64,000 nucleotides of DNA from an uncultured Burkholderiales bacterium (GTDB taxonomy: Bacteria > Pseudomonadota > Gammaproteobacteria > Burkholderiales > Burkholderiaceae_C), in contig CAMFGY010000012.1 in NCBI GenBank assembly GCA_945952065.1, positions 62,001-126,000 of the forward strand, written 5' to 3'. The position numbers and the translations under genes were made by a program. Of the stretch, positions 47,935 to 56,548 are shown one piece after another. Each line of letters starts with the position of its first letter. Within the stretch, counting starts at the first letter, position 1. A model generated the notes under the pieces. That model was given only the letters and a program-made list of their open reading frames with translations. It made no database searches and had not been told where the DNA came from.

Positions 47935-48787
47935 TCAAGGGGACGACGGCAGGGCGCAGGCCAGGGTTGGCGCTGCGACGTGCCTGCGGGCGTGCTTGCT
48001 GGGCCAGGCTCAGCATCTGCGGGGTCAGCACCTGGTGCAGATCGGCCGGTAAGGCGGGCAGCTGCAACTCGCCCTCATGCAGGGGGCCGCGCCGTTTGAG
48101 GATGTTCAAGCGCAGCGTCCAGTCGGAGCCGGTGTTCAAGCGCACGCGCAGCGGCGCGGCCGAGGACTGCCCGGCCATGGCCAGCGGGCGAAACAAAAAC
48201 ACCGGCGCGCGCATGGCCTGCGCACAGCTTTGCAGGCGCCGAATCTGCTCGGGCCGCGCCTGCGGCAACCAGGCCAGGATGGCGGCGCTGGCATTGGCTT
48301 TGAGGGCTTGCTCCAGGGCCCAGAGCTGTTGGGCCGGTGTTGGCGGGGCGATCCAGATCAAGTCTTGGGGCGGCAGGCCGCAGCGCTGCAGGCCGGGCAG
48401 ATGCGGGCTCAGCGGTGGGTTGATCAGCAGCAGCGGCTGTTGTGCGTTTGGCGTGCCCCTTGTCAGGCGGGCGTGACTGGGGCTGCGGCGCGAGCCTCTT
48501 GGGGCCGCGCCTGGCGCGGTGCCGGGCGCTTCGCTCAGCAGCAGGCGCAAGGCCGGCGCCAGCAGGCGCCATTCCAGCGTGGCCACGCTGTCACAGAGGA
48601 TTTCGCTCAGACTTTGGAGCGGCCAACCGCCGCCGGGCAACTCGGCATCCAGGGCCGCGAAGCCGCTGCTGACGGCCGGGGGCTGCTGGGCCGCATGGCT
48701 GCCGCCCAGGCTGCTGGCGCGCCAGACCTGGGCTTGCAGCCGGGCATCCAACTGGGCTTCCGGGCGTTTGGGGAGGGGGCTCAACAT
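47870..48787 (-). CDS. imuA: Translesion synthesis-associated protein ImuA
   Basis: 305 residues. The N-terminus resembles RecA/SulA-like ImuA: SGFAALDAELPGGGWPLQSL, then LSEILCDSVATLEWRLLAPA and LIWIAPPTPAQQLWALEQAL. ImuA interacts with RecA and ImuB in the mutasome. It is the first gene of the imuA-imuB-dnaE2 operon, and its ATG lies 11 bases downstream of a perfect LexA box, so it should be induced by DNA damage. Confidence 0.92.
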   Translation of the reverse strand: MLSPLPKRPEAQLDARLQAQVWRASSLGGSHAAQQPPAVSSGFAALDAELPGGGWPLQSLSEILCDSVATLEWRLLAPALRLLLSEAPGTAPGAAPRGSRRSPSHARLTRGTPNAQQPLLLINPPLSPHLPGLQRCGLPPQDLIWIAPPTPAQQLWALEQALKANASAAILAWLPQARPEQIRRLQSCAQAMRAPVFLFRPLAMAGQSSAAPLRVRLNTGSDWTLRLNILKRRGPLHEGELQLPALPADLHQVLTPQMLSLAQQARPQARRSANPGLRPAVVPLSATAEARRALARPALPARSPG

Positions 48788-48797
48788 GATTCAAGAA

Positions 48798-48813
48798 CTG
48801 TATTTTTATACAG
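48798..48813 (-). promoter_or_regulatory. LexA (SOS) box upstream of imuA
   Basis: CTGTATTTTTATACAG is a perfect CTGT-N8-ACAG palindrome with an AT-rich centre, the proteobacterial LexA consensus. It is 11 bases upstream of the imuA start codon and is the only such site noticed in the window. Confidence 0.93.
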
Positions 48814-48958
48814 TATATGGCCGCGCCGCTTTCTTGCAAATGCGGGGCCGGGCGATGCGGGTTTGGCGCGCCGGCGCAGGGATGGGTCGCCCCCATGACT
48901 GCGGGGCTGGTGGCCTGAGCGCCCACGCATAGAATCGGCCAGCCTCGATATCGGATGG

Positions 48959-49867
48959 GTGACACAGATCGCAAGGTTGACGAACAAGCTCGGACTGCAA
49001 AGTCTGTTGTGGCTGGCATGCCTGATTTCAGGCCCGGCCGCATGGGCCATGCCATTGCTGACTTCCTCCGTTCAAGAGCCGCATGAGCTGAGCCCGCTGA
49101 ACACCAGCCTGGGTGCCAGCGCCCACAGCCCCGGCCCGCGCGCTCAGCTCTTGAATGCGAGCGCGGCGTCGACCCCCTTGCCTGCCAAGCTGCAAAGCCT
49201 GGATGAGGCCAGCTCGGTGGCGCCGATGAATGAGTTGCTCAGCGAGGTGTCCAAACATTCGCAGGCGGCGGCTCCCGCGGAATCGGTGATGGGCGCAAGC
49301 ACAACGCAGCTGCGGCGCGAGCAGGGCTCGGAGCATGAGCTCTTGCGCAGTGCCGTGAAGGAGCTGGAGATCGTCGCCGATGTCAAGAATGTGCTGCAAG
49401 GCGTGCGCGCCGAATTGCACCAGGTCACCGGCGGCAATTGGGTTGCCGCCCGTGATGAGCAGGCGGCCGAATTGGCCAGTCTGAGTCGGCGCATCGAAGA
49501 AGGCCAAACCAAGCGCTATGGCGAAGGCTCGGCCTATGAGCGCCCTCGCACAGAGGCGGAGATCCGGGCGGATTCTCTGCGCGCCTCAGTGCTGGTGAGC
49601 CAGTTGATCGACGAGATCCTGCCTTGGGCGATCGCCGTAGGGGTGTTGCTGGCGCTGTATCACTTGAGCCGCGCCTTGCTGAATATGCAGGCGGCGCGGC
49701 AGCTGAAAGCCGTGCGCTCGGCCCGACAGGCGGGCGCCGCGTCGAGCCCCAGCAGTGCAAGCCGCGGCACCGACACCGGCACACGCCTTCACTCGCGATC
49801 AGGCGGCCGCAGCGGCAGCCGCAATGGCAACCGCAACGGCAGCCGATCGCAGCGTCGATGGCTGTAA
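48959..49867 (+). CDS. Exported membrane protein with basic low-complexity tail
   Basis: 302 residues with a GTG start. A Sec-like signal (LGLQSLLWLACLISGPAAWA) is followed by about 190 mostly helical residues (EHELLRSAVKELEIVADVKN, then EQAAELASLSRRIEEGQ). One membrane segment near 215-235 (IDEILPWAIAVGVLLALYHL) follows, then a cytoplasmic tail rich in Ser, Arg, Gly and Asn (GGRSGSRNGNRNGSRSQRR). The arrangement gives a periplasmic helical domain and a cationic tail. No family is recognised. It converges on a PEP-CTERM gene only two bases away. Confidence 0.6.
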   Translation: MTQIARLTNKLGLQSLLWLACLISGPAAWAMPLLTSSVQEPHELSPLNTSLGASAHSPGPRAQLLNASAASTPLPAKLQSLDEASSVAPMNELLSEVSKHSQAAAPAESVMGASTTQLRREQGSEHELLRSAVKELEIVADVKNVLQGVRAELHQVTGGNWVAARDEQAAELASLSRRIEEGQTKRYGEGSAYERPRTEAEIRADSLRASVLVSQLIDEILPWAIAVGVLLALYHLSRALLNMQAARQLKAVRSARQAGAASSPSSASRGTDTGTRLHSRSGGRSGSRNGNRNGSRSQRRWL

Positions 49868-49869
49868 GT

Positions 49870-50889
49870 TCAAGACTTTGAGTTCTTGGCCTGGGCCGGT
49901 TTGCGCCGCAGGCCTGCCAGCAGGCCCAGCCCGGCCAGCAACAAGGCATAGCTTTGCGGCTCCGGCACCGCAGCAGCGAGCTGGTAGTGGTAGAGGTTGA
50001 CGTGCAAATTCGGGTTGCTCAGCGATTGGTCGCTGCGGTCCGGGTCCACGATCAGCTCTACATACATGTCCAGCGAGCCATTGCTGTTTTGGCGCAAGGC
50101 AATGCCTTCCACTTCCAAGTCACCCTCAGGTTTGGGGATGTTCAGCACCTCTTCGACATGGCCGGTCAGCAAGTGGCTGCGATAGATGGTTTGGCTGTCA
50201 TTGTCCGAGGCCATATAGAGCCAGTCGCCCAGCACCTTGGCGCCTTGGATGCGGCGCAGTGATTGGTCCAGCTGCAGGGTGTGGCTGAAGCTCCAGTCGT
50301 TCAGGTTGTAGACATTGAGGGTGTTGCCGTTGCGCCATTCCTTGCCATAACCATAGCCTCGCGCGGCATCCACAGCGACCCAGCTGGCCAAGTCATCGTT
50401 GGGGTTGGCGGGGGTGCCGGCCAGCTGATAGCTCTTGCCGGTGTAGCTCAGGTCGGCGGCGTTAAAGAGGGCGACATGGGGCTGCTTGTAGCCGTGGGTG
50501 TTGTCCAGCGAGGCGTAGATGATGCCGTCGTGCACATCGATGTCGCCGATATGGTCCAGCCCCTGGGCCAGCAAGGGCATGGGGATGCCAGGGCTCAGCT
50601 GACCGGTGAGGGACAGATGGGAGTTGCGCTGCAAGCTGTTGAATTGGGCGTCGGTGCGCTCCAAGCCATATTGCCAAGAGAACACAAATTCTTGGCCATT
50701 CACCGCGATGCCTTGGCTGCGGTAAATGCCGGTGAAAGAACCCGGCGGTTGGTGCAGATAGAAGGCCTGCACATCGGCCAGTTGCCAGTCTTGGGCGGCT
50801 TGGGCTGGGCTCAAGCTGGCGGCCAGTGTGAGGCCGAGCAGCATGGGCCACGAGCGGGCGAGGTGAAGGCGAGGGCGGCGAGTTGTCAT
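49870..50889 (-). CDS. PEP-CTERM protein with beta-propeller-like body
   Basis: About 339 residues from MTTRRPRLHLARSWPMLLGL, a Sec signal with a basic start. The body repeats short blocks (GIAVNGQEFVFSWQYGLE, HIGDIDVHDGIIYASLDN, IQGAKVLGDWLYMASDNDSQ) like a beta-propeller. The tail VPEPQSYALLLAGLGLLAGL followed by RRKPAQ is a PEP-CTERM signal. Such propellers often bind carbohydrate or protein partners; the ligand is unknown. Confidence 0.8.
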   Translation of the reverse strand: MTTRRPRLHLARSWPMLLGLTLAASLSPAQAAQDWQLADVQAFYLHQPPGSFTGIYRSQGIAVNGQEFVFSWQYGLERTDAQFNSLQRNSHLSLTGQLSPGIPMPLLAQGLDHIGDIDVHDGIIYASLDNTHGYKQPHVALFNAADLSYTGKSYQLAGTPANPNDDLASWVAVDAARGYGYGKEWRNGNTLNVYNLNDWSFSHTLQLDQSLRRIQGAKVLGDWLYMASDNDSQTIYRSHLLTGHVEEVLNIPKPEGDLEVEGIALRQNSNGSLDMYVELIVDPDRSDQSLSNPNLHVNLYHYQLAAAVPEPQSYALLLAGLGLLAGLRRKPAQAKNSKS

Positions 50890-51073
50890 GAAAAGATCTC
50901 CCTTGGAGTGCTGAGGACAGCGCTGAACCGTAGGGGATGGCGATGACAAGGCTGCGTCGCACGAGGCGCCGGGCATGGGCCTGCCGGCTCACGGTGGGCG
51001 AATAGCGAGGTTTTGGCGAGTTTTGCGTGCCCGCTGCACTAGCATGTGCTTTTTGCCAAAAGAGAGAGTCACG

Positions 51074-52036
51074 ATGTCTGACGCTGCTGCTGCAAGCGCT
51101 TCCCGTTTGATCCTGGGCTGCATGGGCCTGGGGGGCGGCTGGGACCGCAATCCTTTGAGCGAGGCCGATATCGCCAAAGCCCATGCGGCCGTCGAGGCCG
51201 CGCTGGACGTGGGCATCAGCCGCTTTGACCATGCTGACATCTACACCTTGGGCAAGGCCGAGCAATGCTTTGGCGAGCTGTTCAAGCGCCAGCCCTCCTT
51301 GCGCGCCCGTTTGCAGCTGCAAAGCAAGTGCAGCATCCGCTTTGCCGATGCCGAGGGGCCGCAGCGTTATGACTTGTCGGCTGCGCACATCCTGGCCAGC
51401 GTCGAGGCCAGCCTGGAGCGCTTGCACACTGACCACATCGAGGTCTTGCTGCTGCATCGGCCCGACCCCTTGATGGAGCCCGCCGAGTTGGCCGAAGCCT
51501 GGGTGCGACTGAAAGCGGCGGGCAAGGTCGGGCGGCTGGGCGTGTCGAATATGCATGCGGCGCAGATGCGCATGATCAGCGCTGCGATTGGCGAGCCCCT
51601 GGCGGCCAATCAGCTGGAGATGAGTTTGCTCAAGCGTGACTGGATCGAGTCGGGCACCTGCTTCAACGATGGGCAGGCCTTGCCGGCGGCCTCGGCCTGG
51701 GGCGATACCTTGGCGTTCTGCCAAGGCCAAGGCGTGGCCTTGCAAGCCTGGGGCGCCTTGGCGCGCGGGCTCTACAGCGGCGCCGCGCCGGCCGATGCGC
51801 CGGCGGCGGTGCAGGCCACGGCGCGCTTGGTGGGTGACTTGGCCGCGCAGCGGGGCGTGAGCCGAGAGGCCATCGTGCTGGCCTGGTTGCTGCGGCATCC
51901 GGCGGGCATTCAGGCGGTGATCGGCAGCAGCGAGCCGGCGCGCATCCGCGCCTGTGCCGAGGCGGTGCATTGGCGCCTCAGCCGAGAGGATTGGTATGCG
52001 CTGTATCTTTCGGCGCGGGGTCAGGCCTTGCCTTGA
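51074..52036 (+). CDS. Aldo/keto reductase
   Basis: About 320 residues from MSDAAAASASRLILGCMGLG. The family core is clear: catalytic Asp-Tyr in ISRFDHADIYTLGKAEQCFG, lysine in LQLQSKCSIRF, histidine in IEVLLLHRPDP, and VGRLGVSNMHAAQMRMI plus the NADP-binding PAGIQAVIGSSEPARI. It resembles the YdhF subgroup. It lies 37 bases upstream of the phytochelatin-synthase-like gene on the same strand, so the two may be cotranscribed. Confidence 0.93.
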   Translation: MSDAAAASASRLILGCMGLGGGWDRNPLSEADIAKAHAAVEAALDVGISRFDHADIYTLGKAEQCFGELFKRQPSLRARLQLQSKCSIRFADAEGPQRYDLSAAHILASVEASLERLHTDHIEVLLLHRPDPLMEPAELAEAWVRLKAAGKVGRLGVSNMHAAQMRMISAAIGEPLAANQLEMSLLKRDWIESGTCFNDGQALPAASAWGDTLAFCQGQGVALQAWGALARGLYSGAAPADAPAAVQATARLVGDLAAQRGVSREAIVLAWLLRHPAGIQAVIGSSEPARIRACAEAVHWRLSREDWYALYLSARGQALP

Positions 52037-52073
52037 GTCCGCGCCGTCCAGCGTCCAGGAAGGACTGCTTTTG

Positions 52074-52835
52074 ATGAATACCGAGCCGAAAGACTCTTTC
52101 TATCGTCGCCCCTTGCCGGAGGGGCTGGTCTCCTTCACCTCCATGGAAGGGCGGCGGTTGCTGCGCGAGGCCTTGACGGCCGGAGATGCCGAGGCCTTCT
52201 ACCCCTTGGTCGCGCATCTGCACACCCAGGCCGAACCTGCCTGGTGTGGCATTGGCACCTTGGTGACGGTTTTGAATGCCTTGGAGATTGATCCTGGTCG
52301 GATCTGGAAGGGCCCCTGGCGGTTTTTTGGTGAGGACTTGTTGACCTGCTGCAAATCCCTGGACTTGGCGGCGGTCGAGGGGATGAGCTTGTCTGAAGTC
52401 GCCTGTCTGGCGCAATGCAATGGAGCGCGGGTGCAAACCGTGTATGCCGAGCCGGAGGGTTTGGATGCGTTTCGTACGGCGCTGCTCAAGTCTTTGCGGG
52501 CGCCGGCGGGGCCTTTTATGGTGGCCAACTACGACCGCGCCACCTTGGGTCAGACCGGGACGGGGCATTTCTCGCCCTTGGCTGCCTGGCATCAGGCCAG
52601 TGATCAGGTCTTGATTCTGGATGTGGCGCGCTTCAAGTATCCGCCGCATTGGGTGCCGGTGAGCCGCCTCTGGGCGGCCTTGCAGGGGCTTGATGCCGCC
52701 AGCGCTCGGCCGCGCGGCTATTTGTTGATGGAGCGGGCCGACGCGATCACGGCTCATCCCGCAGGCCTGGCGCAGTTGCTGGAACGCTTGCGCGCCGCCG
52801 GTGCCGGGGCCTGCCTGACACCGCCGACGCTGTAG
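52074..52835 (+). CDS. Phytochelatin synthase family peptidase
   Basis: 253 residues with AGGAAGGA upstream. The papain-like triad is complete: C58 in AWCGIGTLVTVLNALEIDP, H165 in GTGHFSPLAAW and D183 in VLILDVARFKYPPHWVP. These match the family of plant phytochelatin synthase catalytic domains. Bacterial members of this short type mainly cleave glutathione or glutathione conjugates rather than building phytochelatins. No signal peptide is seen, so it is probably cytoplasmic. The aldo/keto reductase upstream might produce or follow thiol conjugates; this link is speculative. Confidence 0.9.
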   Translation: MNTEPKDSFYRRPLPEGLVSFTSMEGRRLLREALTAGDAEAFYPLVAHLHTQAEPAWCGIGTLVTVLNALEIDPGRIWKGPWRFFGEDLLTCCKSLDLAAVEGMSLSEVACLAQCNGARVQTVYAEPEGLDAFRTALLKSLRAPAGPFMVANYDRATLGQTGTGHFSPLAAWHQASDQVLILDVARFKYPPHWVPVSRLWAALQGLDAASARPRGYLLMERADAITAHPAGLAQLLERLRAAGAGACLTPPTL

Positions 52836-52849
52836 GCCTCAGCCGGCGT

Positions 52850-54040
52850 TCAAGGCGCGGCCGCGCGCCGAGCCCGGCGCCGCAGCATCCAGCCCACCAG
52901 CCCCAGGCCGGCCAGCCACATGGGCGCGCTGTGCGGCTCCGGCACTGCCGAAGGCGTCAGCAAGAAGGCGTGAACCACGTCGTCTCCGGCCACAGCGCCC
53001 ATGCCCACGATCTGGCCGGCTTCATTGATGTCGGTGGCCGCCTGCAGTTGGTAGAAGCTGCTGCCTGCGGGCAGCAGCGTGTTCAGTTCCGTGCTGGCCC
53101 AGCTGCCATCGCTCTGGCGGCTCCAGAGATAGGCGCGGCGGTCATAGGCGGCGTAATACGCATCGCCCACCACCTGCAGCCGCTCATTCAGTGCCCGCGC
53201 ATTGCCGGTGATGCCAAAGCCCGGCGAACCGGGGTCCAGCGGCACGGGCAGCCAGCTGACCTCTTGGCCTTGCCAGAAGAAGGGGCGCGAGCAGCTGAAA
53301 CCGCCGCAGTCGTACACCCCAATGCCAATCACCTGGGCTTGGTCATTGATGCTGGCGCCAATCGGGGTGTAGCCGCTTTGCTCGGGGATCAAGGTGGTGT
53401 GACCCACGCCGCGCGAGTAGCCGGTGCGGTAGCTGTTGTAGACCTGGCTCATCAGGCCATCGCCGCCATTGTTCAGCGCCACGCCGTCGCCCGAGCCTAT
53501 GGTCCAACCCAAATCCACGCCCAGGCTGGTGAGTTGGTAGCCGCCGCTGCCATTGGGGGTCCAGAGATGGGCGGTGTCGCCGGTGTTGCCGACGATTTGG
53601 CCACTGTCATTGATGCCGCGAACATCGGCATACACATCGTTGTTCCAGTTCGCCAGGGCGGGCAGGTCTTTGCGAACGCCGTTTTGCCAGGTGAAGCCGG
53701 TGCCGCTCTTGAGGGAGTCATCGACTCCGACGATGACATTGCTGTTGTTGATGTCTGTGAGCCTGAAGTTATTGCCATTGCCGGCGCTGCTCATCAGCTC
53801 GGTCAGGGTGTAGCCGTTTGGCCCTGGTGCCCAAACCTTGTTGCCAAACACCACCCAGCCTTGGTCATTCATGCTCGGCATGCTGGCGGAGGAGGCCCGC
53901 CCCAGATCGACGAGGGTCCAGCCGTCGGCGGCCAGGGCCGTCTGGCTGCCAATGCCGCTTAATGCAAGCGTTAGCAGGGCCGCTTTGCTCCTTGTTGACA
54001 GCGAATTCAGGGTTCTCAAAGTGTTCAAGATCGCCTCCAC
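52850..54040 (-). CDS. PEP-CTERM protein with HAF-type repeats
   Basis: 396 residues. A Sec signal (SKAALLTLALSGIGSQTALA) is followed by repeats of the type LTDINNSNVIVGVDDS, VRGINDSGQIVGNTG and ATDINEAGQIVGMGAVAGDD, the HAF/DUF3466-like extracellular repeat. The tail VPEPHSAPMWLAGLGLVGWM followed by LRRRARR is a PEP-CTERM signal. Converges closely on the phytochelatin-synthase-like gene. Probably a surface or matrix protein of unknown function. Confidence 0.85.
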   Translation of the reverse strand: MEAILNTLRTLNSLSTRSKAALLTLALSGIGSQTALAADGWTLVDLGRASSASMPSMNDQGWVVFGNKVWAPGPNGYTLTELMSSAGNGNNFRLTDINNSNVIVGVDDSLKSGTGFTWQNGVRKDLPALANWNNDVYADVRGINDSGQIVGNTGDTAHLWTPNGSGGYQLTSLGVDLGWTIGSGDGVALNNGGDGLMSQVYNSYRTGYSRGVGHTTLIPEQSGYTPIGASINDQAQVIGIGVYDCGGFSCSRPFFWQGQEVSWLPVPLDPGSPGFGITGNARALNERLQVVGDAYYAAYDRRAYLWSRQSDGSWASTELNTLLPAGSSFYQLQAATDINEAGQIVGMGAVAGDDVVHAFLLTPSAVPEPHSAPMWLAGLGLVGWMLRRRARRAAAP

Positions 54041-54172
54041 ACGCTGACCAGGCTTCGCGCCGAAGGCACGAGATCCACCGAGCCAATAACGCCCAGTCTA
54101 TGCAGGAAGAGGTGGCCTGAATTTGATCTGCGTCACAAGCGCGCAGGGCGTTCAGGGAACTCTGGGCATGGG

Positions 54173-56548
54173 CTAGGCCGGCGTGGCGACGGTGCGCATC
54201 GCGGCCCACCATTGCGCCTCAGGGGCCGGTTTGTAGAGAACATCGCCCGGCTCCGGGCGGGCGCTGCAGCAGAGCAGCCGGGCCTGGGGGGCCAAGGCTT
54301 GCAGCGCGGCCAGCCCTGCGCGGCCCGCGCCGCCCAGGCTCAAGGGTTCAAGCAGCAACAGCTGCAGCGTCGCGCCGCGCGCAGGCAGGGTTTGCAGCGC
54401 GGCTTGGGCTTGCGCGAGATCAGCCGCTTGGAGGCAGTCGTAGCCGGCCAAGCCCAGGCGCTCTGCCAAGGCCTCGCGCGCCGTGGCGCAGGCGTCCAGC
54501 ACCAAAGCCCAGCGCGCGCTGGCGGCCTTGGCCTCGGCCCCGTCTCCCAGCTCACGCAGCGCGGGCCACGCCACCTCGGCTTCTGCGGCCTCGGGTAGTG
54601 GGAGGGTCAGCTCAAAGCGGCAGCCGGCCTGTGGGCGGCTGTGCAGTGCGATCTGCCCGCCCATGGCCTGCACGCTTTGTCGCACGATGCTCAGGCCCAA
54701 GCCCAGGCCCGGTAGACCTTGACTGCTTTGCGCGCGCACAAAGGGTTCAAAGACCAGTGCTTGATCGGCCTCGGCGATGCCGGGGCCTTGGTCCGCCACC
54801 GTCAGCAACAGCTGCCCCTGGTGGTAGGCCGCTCGCAGCTCGATCTGGCCCTCGCGGGTGAACTTGGCTGCGTTGGACAGCAGATTGAACAAAGCCTGCC
54901 GCAGGCGCCGCGCATCCAGCGCCAGCACCGCGGGCAGGCTGGCATCGAGGTGCAAGCACAGGTGGTTGCCGCCGCTGCGCACCAGACCTTGGGCCTGCTG
55001 ATCCAACTCGCGCAACAGGCCGTGGATGTAGACCGGGGCCGGCAGCAGCTCGGGCGCTGCGCTGGCTTCGGGCCGGCGCGCGAAGCGTTGCAACTCGTCA
55101 ATCATGTCCAAGAGCAGCTGACTGCTGTGTTCGATGGCGCGTCGATCGGCTTCGAAGGCCGGGTTGGGCTGCAATTGCCGGGTCAGCTGCACCACCGAGG
55201 CCAGCGGGGCGCGCAGATCATGGCCCAGATAGCCCAGCAGCCGCCCCTTGGCGGCGTCGCTGGCTTGGGCCAAGGCGCTGGCGCGCGCCAACTCGGCGGT
55301 GCGCTGCTGCACCGCGGCTTCAAGCGCTTGTTCGTGGCGCAAGCGCTGCTGGCGCATGCGTTCAACCATGGCCAGCAAGACCATCAAGACGCCGAGCAGG
55401 CCCACCAGGGGCGGGCCATAGTCGGCCACGGTGGAGTGGGCTTGCCAGCCCAGCAGGCTCAAGAGGCGCGGCAGCATGCCCAAGAACTGGCAGATCAAGG
55501 CCAGGGTCCAGGCGCGTGCCAGCGGCAGGCGCTGGCGCACGGCGCGCAGGCAGGCCAGCATCATCAGGCCTGCCAGGCTGGCGTTGCAGACGCTCGCCCA
55601 CTGTGTGCCCAGGCGGTAGTCTGCGAAAACACAGAGCAGCAAGGCCAGTGCGTCCAGGGCGGCCACCGCGAGCATCAAACGGTGCAAGGCTCTTTGATGG
55701 CGCGCGGTGTGCAACAAGCGCATCAAGGCGGCGCCCTGGCTCAGATGCGCGATCACGCCGAAGCTGCCCAACGCGCGCACGGCCCAGTCGCTGGCCAGGG
55801 GCCAAAACAGCATGAAGGCGCTGCCGCGCATGCTGCTTTCGTAGAAGAACACGGCCAAGAGATACAGGGCGAGATAGGCATAGCTGCACTCCCGCTTGGC
55901 CAGGGCCAGCAGGGCGCTGAGCAGCATCAGCAGCAGGCAAAGCCCAGCGATCAGCCCATCGGCCCAGAGGCGGGCCTGCTCCTGCTGCAGCAGCTCTGCG
56001 GGCGGGGCCAGTTGCAACGCCATGGCCAGCGCGCTGCGCCCGGCCACCCGCAGCCACAGCATTTGCGGCTGCGGCCCCACGGACAGGGCAAAGCTGCTGT
56101 CGCGCAGCGTCAGGCTGCGCAGCGCGAAGGCTTGGTCGGTGCCGGCGCGCTGGCTGGGCAGGTCGACCCAAGTGCCATCGGCCAAGCGCTGCCGACCCCA
56201 AAGCTGCACTTGTTCCAGCCGCGAGGGCCGCAGTTGCAGCCACAGCGGCTGCGGCACCGCCCCGCCTTGAACACACAGGCGCAGCCAAAACGCCGAGGTG
56301 CTGTAGCCCGGGGTCAGGGCGGCGGGTGTGGCCTCTTGCCAGGCGGAGTCCGGCAGGGCTTGCATTTGCGCCCAGCTTTGTTGCGCGCTGCGGTCTTCAA
56401 ACAGCTGCACATGCGCGCGCATCGCGTTGGCATCGAGGGGGCGGCCGTCGGCGCGCAGGCAGGCGGGTGTTGCATGCGCTGTGGCGCCGGCCAGCAGGAG
56501 GAGCCACGTGAAGAGGGCCGGCCCAAGCCTGCCGAGCAGGTGGCTCAA
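54173..56548 (-). CDS. 7TMR-DISM sensor histidine kinase with degenerate receiver
   Basis: 791 residues. After a signal peptide (LFTWLLLLAGATAHATP) comes a periplasmic 7TMR-DISMED2-like sensor (AFWLRLCVQGGAVPQPLWLQ) and about seven membrane helices (ADGLIAGLCLLLMLLSALLA onward). The kinase core has H443 in GYLGHDLRAPLAS, N-box FNLLSNAAKFTREG, and G-boxes VADQGPGIA and GLGLGLSIVRQ. The last 110 residues look like a receiver, but the strand expected to end in the phospho-acceptor Asp reads LLLLEPLS, so it probably cannot be phosphorylated there. Its start overlaps the response-regulator stop by four bases. Confidence 0.92.
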   Translation of the reverse strand: MSHLLGRLGPALFTWLLLLAGATAHATPACLRADGRPLDANAMRAHVQLFEDRSAQQSWAQMQALPDSAWQEATPAALTPGYSTSAFWLRLCVQGGAVPQPLWLQLRPSRLEQVQLWGRQRLADGTWVDLPSQRAGTDQAFALRSLTLRDSSFALSVGPQPQMLWLRVAGRSALAMALQLAPPAELLQQEQARLWADGLIAGLCLLLMLLSALLALAKRECSYAYLALYLLAVFFYESSMRGSAFMLFWPLASDWAVRALGSFGVIAHLSQGAALMRLLHTARHQRALHRLMLAVAALDALALLLCVFADYRLGTQWASVCNASLAGLMMLACLRAVRQRLPLARAWTLALICQFLGMLPRLLSLLGWQAHSTVADYGPPLVGLLGVLMVLLAMVERMRQQRLRHEQALEAAVQQRTAELARASALAQASDAAKGRLLGYLGHDLRAPLASVVQLTRQLQPNPAFEADRRAIEHSSQLLLDMIDELQRFARRPEASAAPELLPAPVYIHGLLRELDQQAQGLVRSGGNHLCLHLDASLPAVLALDARRLRQALFNLLSNAAKFTREGQIELRAAYHQGQLLLTVADQGPGIAEADQALVFEPFVRAQSSQGLPGLGLGLSIVRQSVQAMGGQIALHSRPQAGCRFELTLPLPEAAEAEVAWPALRELGDGAEAKAASARWALVLDACATAREALAERLGLAGYDCLQAADLAQAQAALQTLPARGATLQLLLLEPLSLGGAGRAGLAALQALAPQARLLCCSARPEPGDVLYKPAPEAQWWAAMRTVATPA

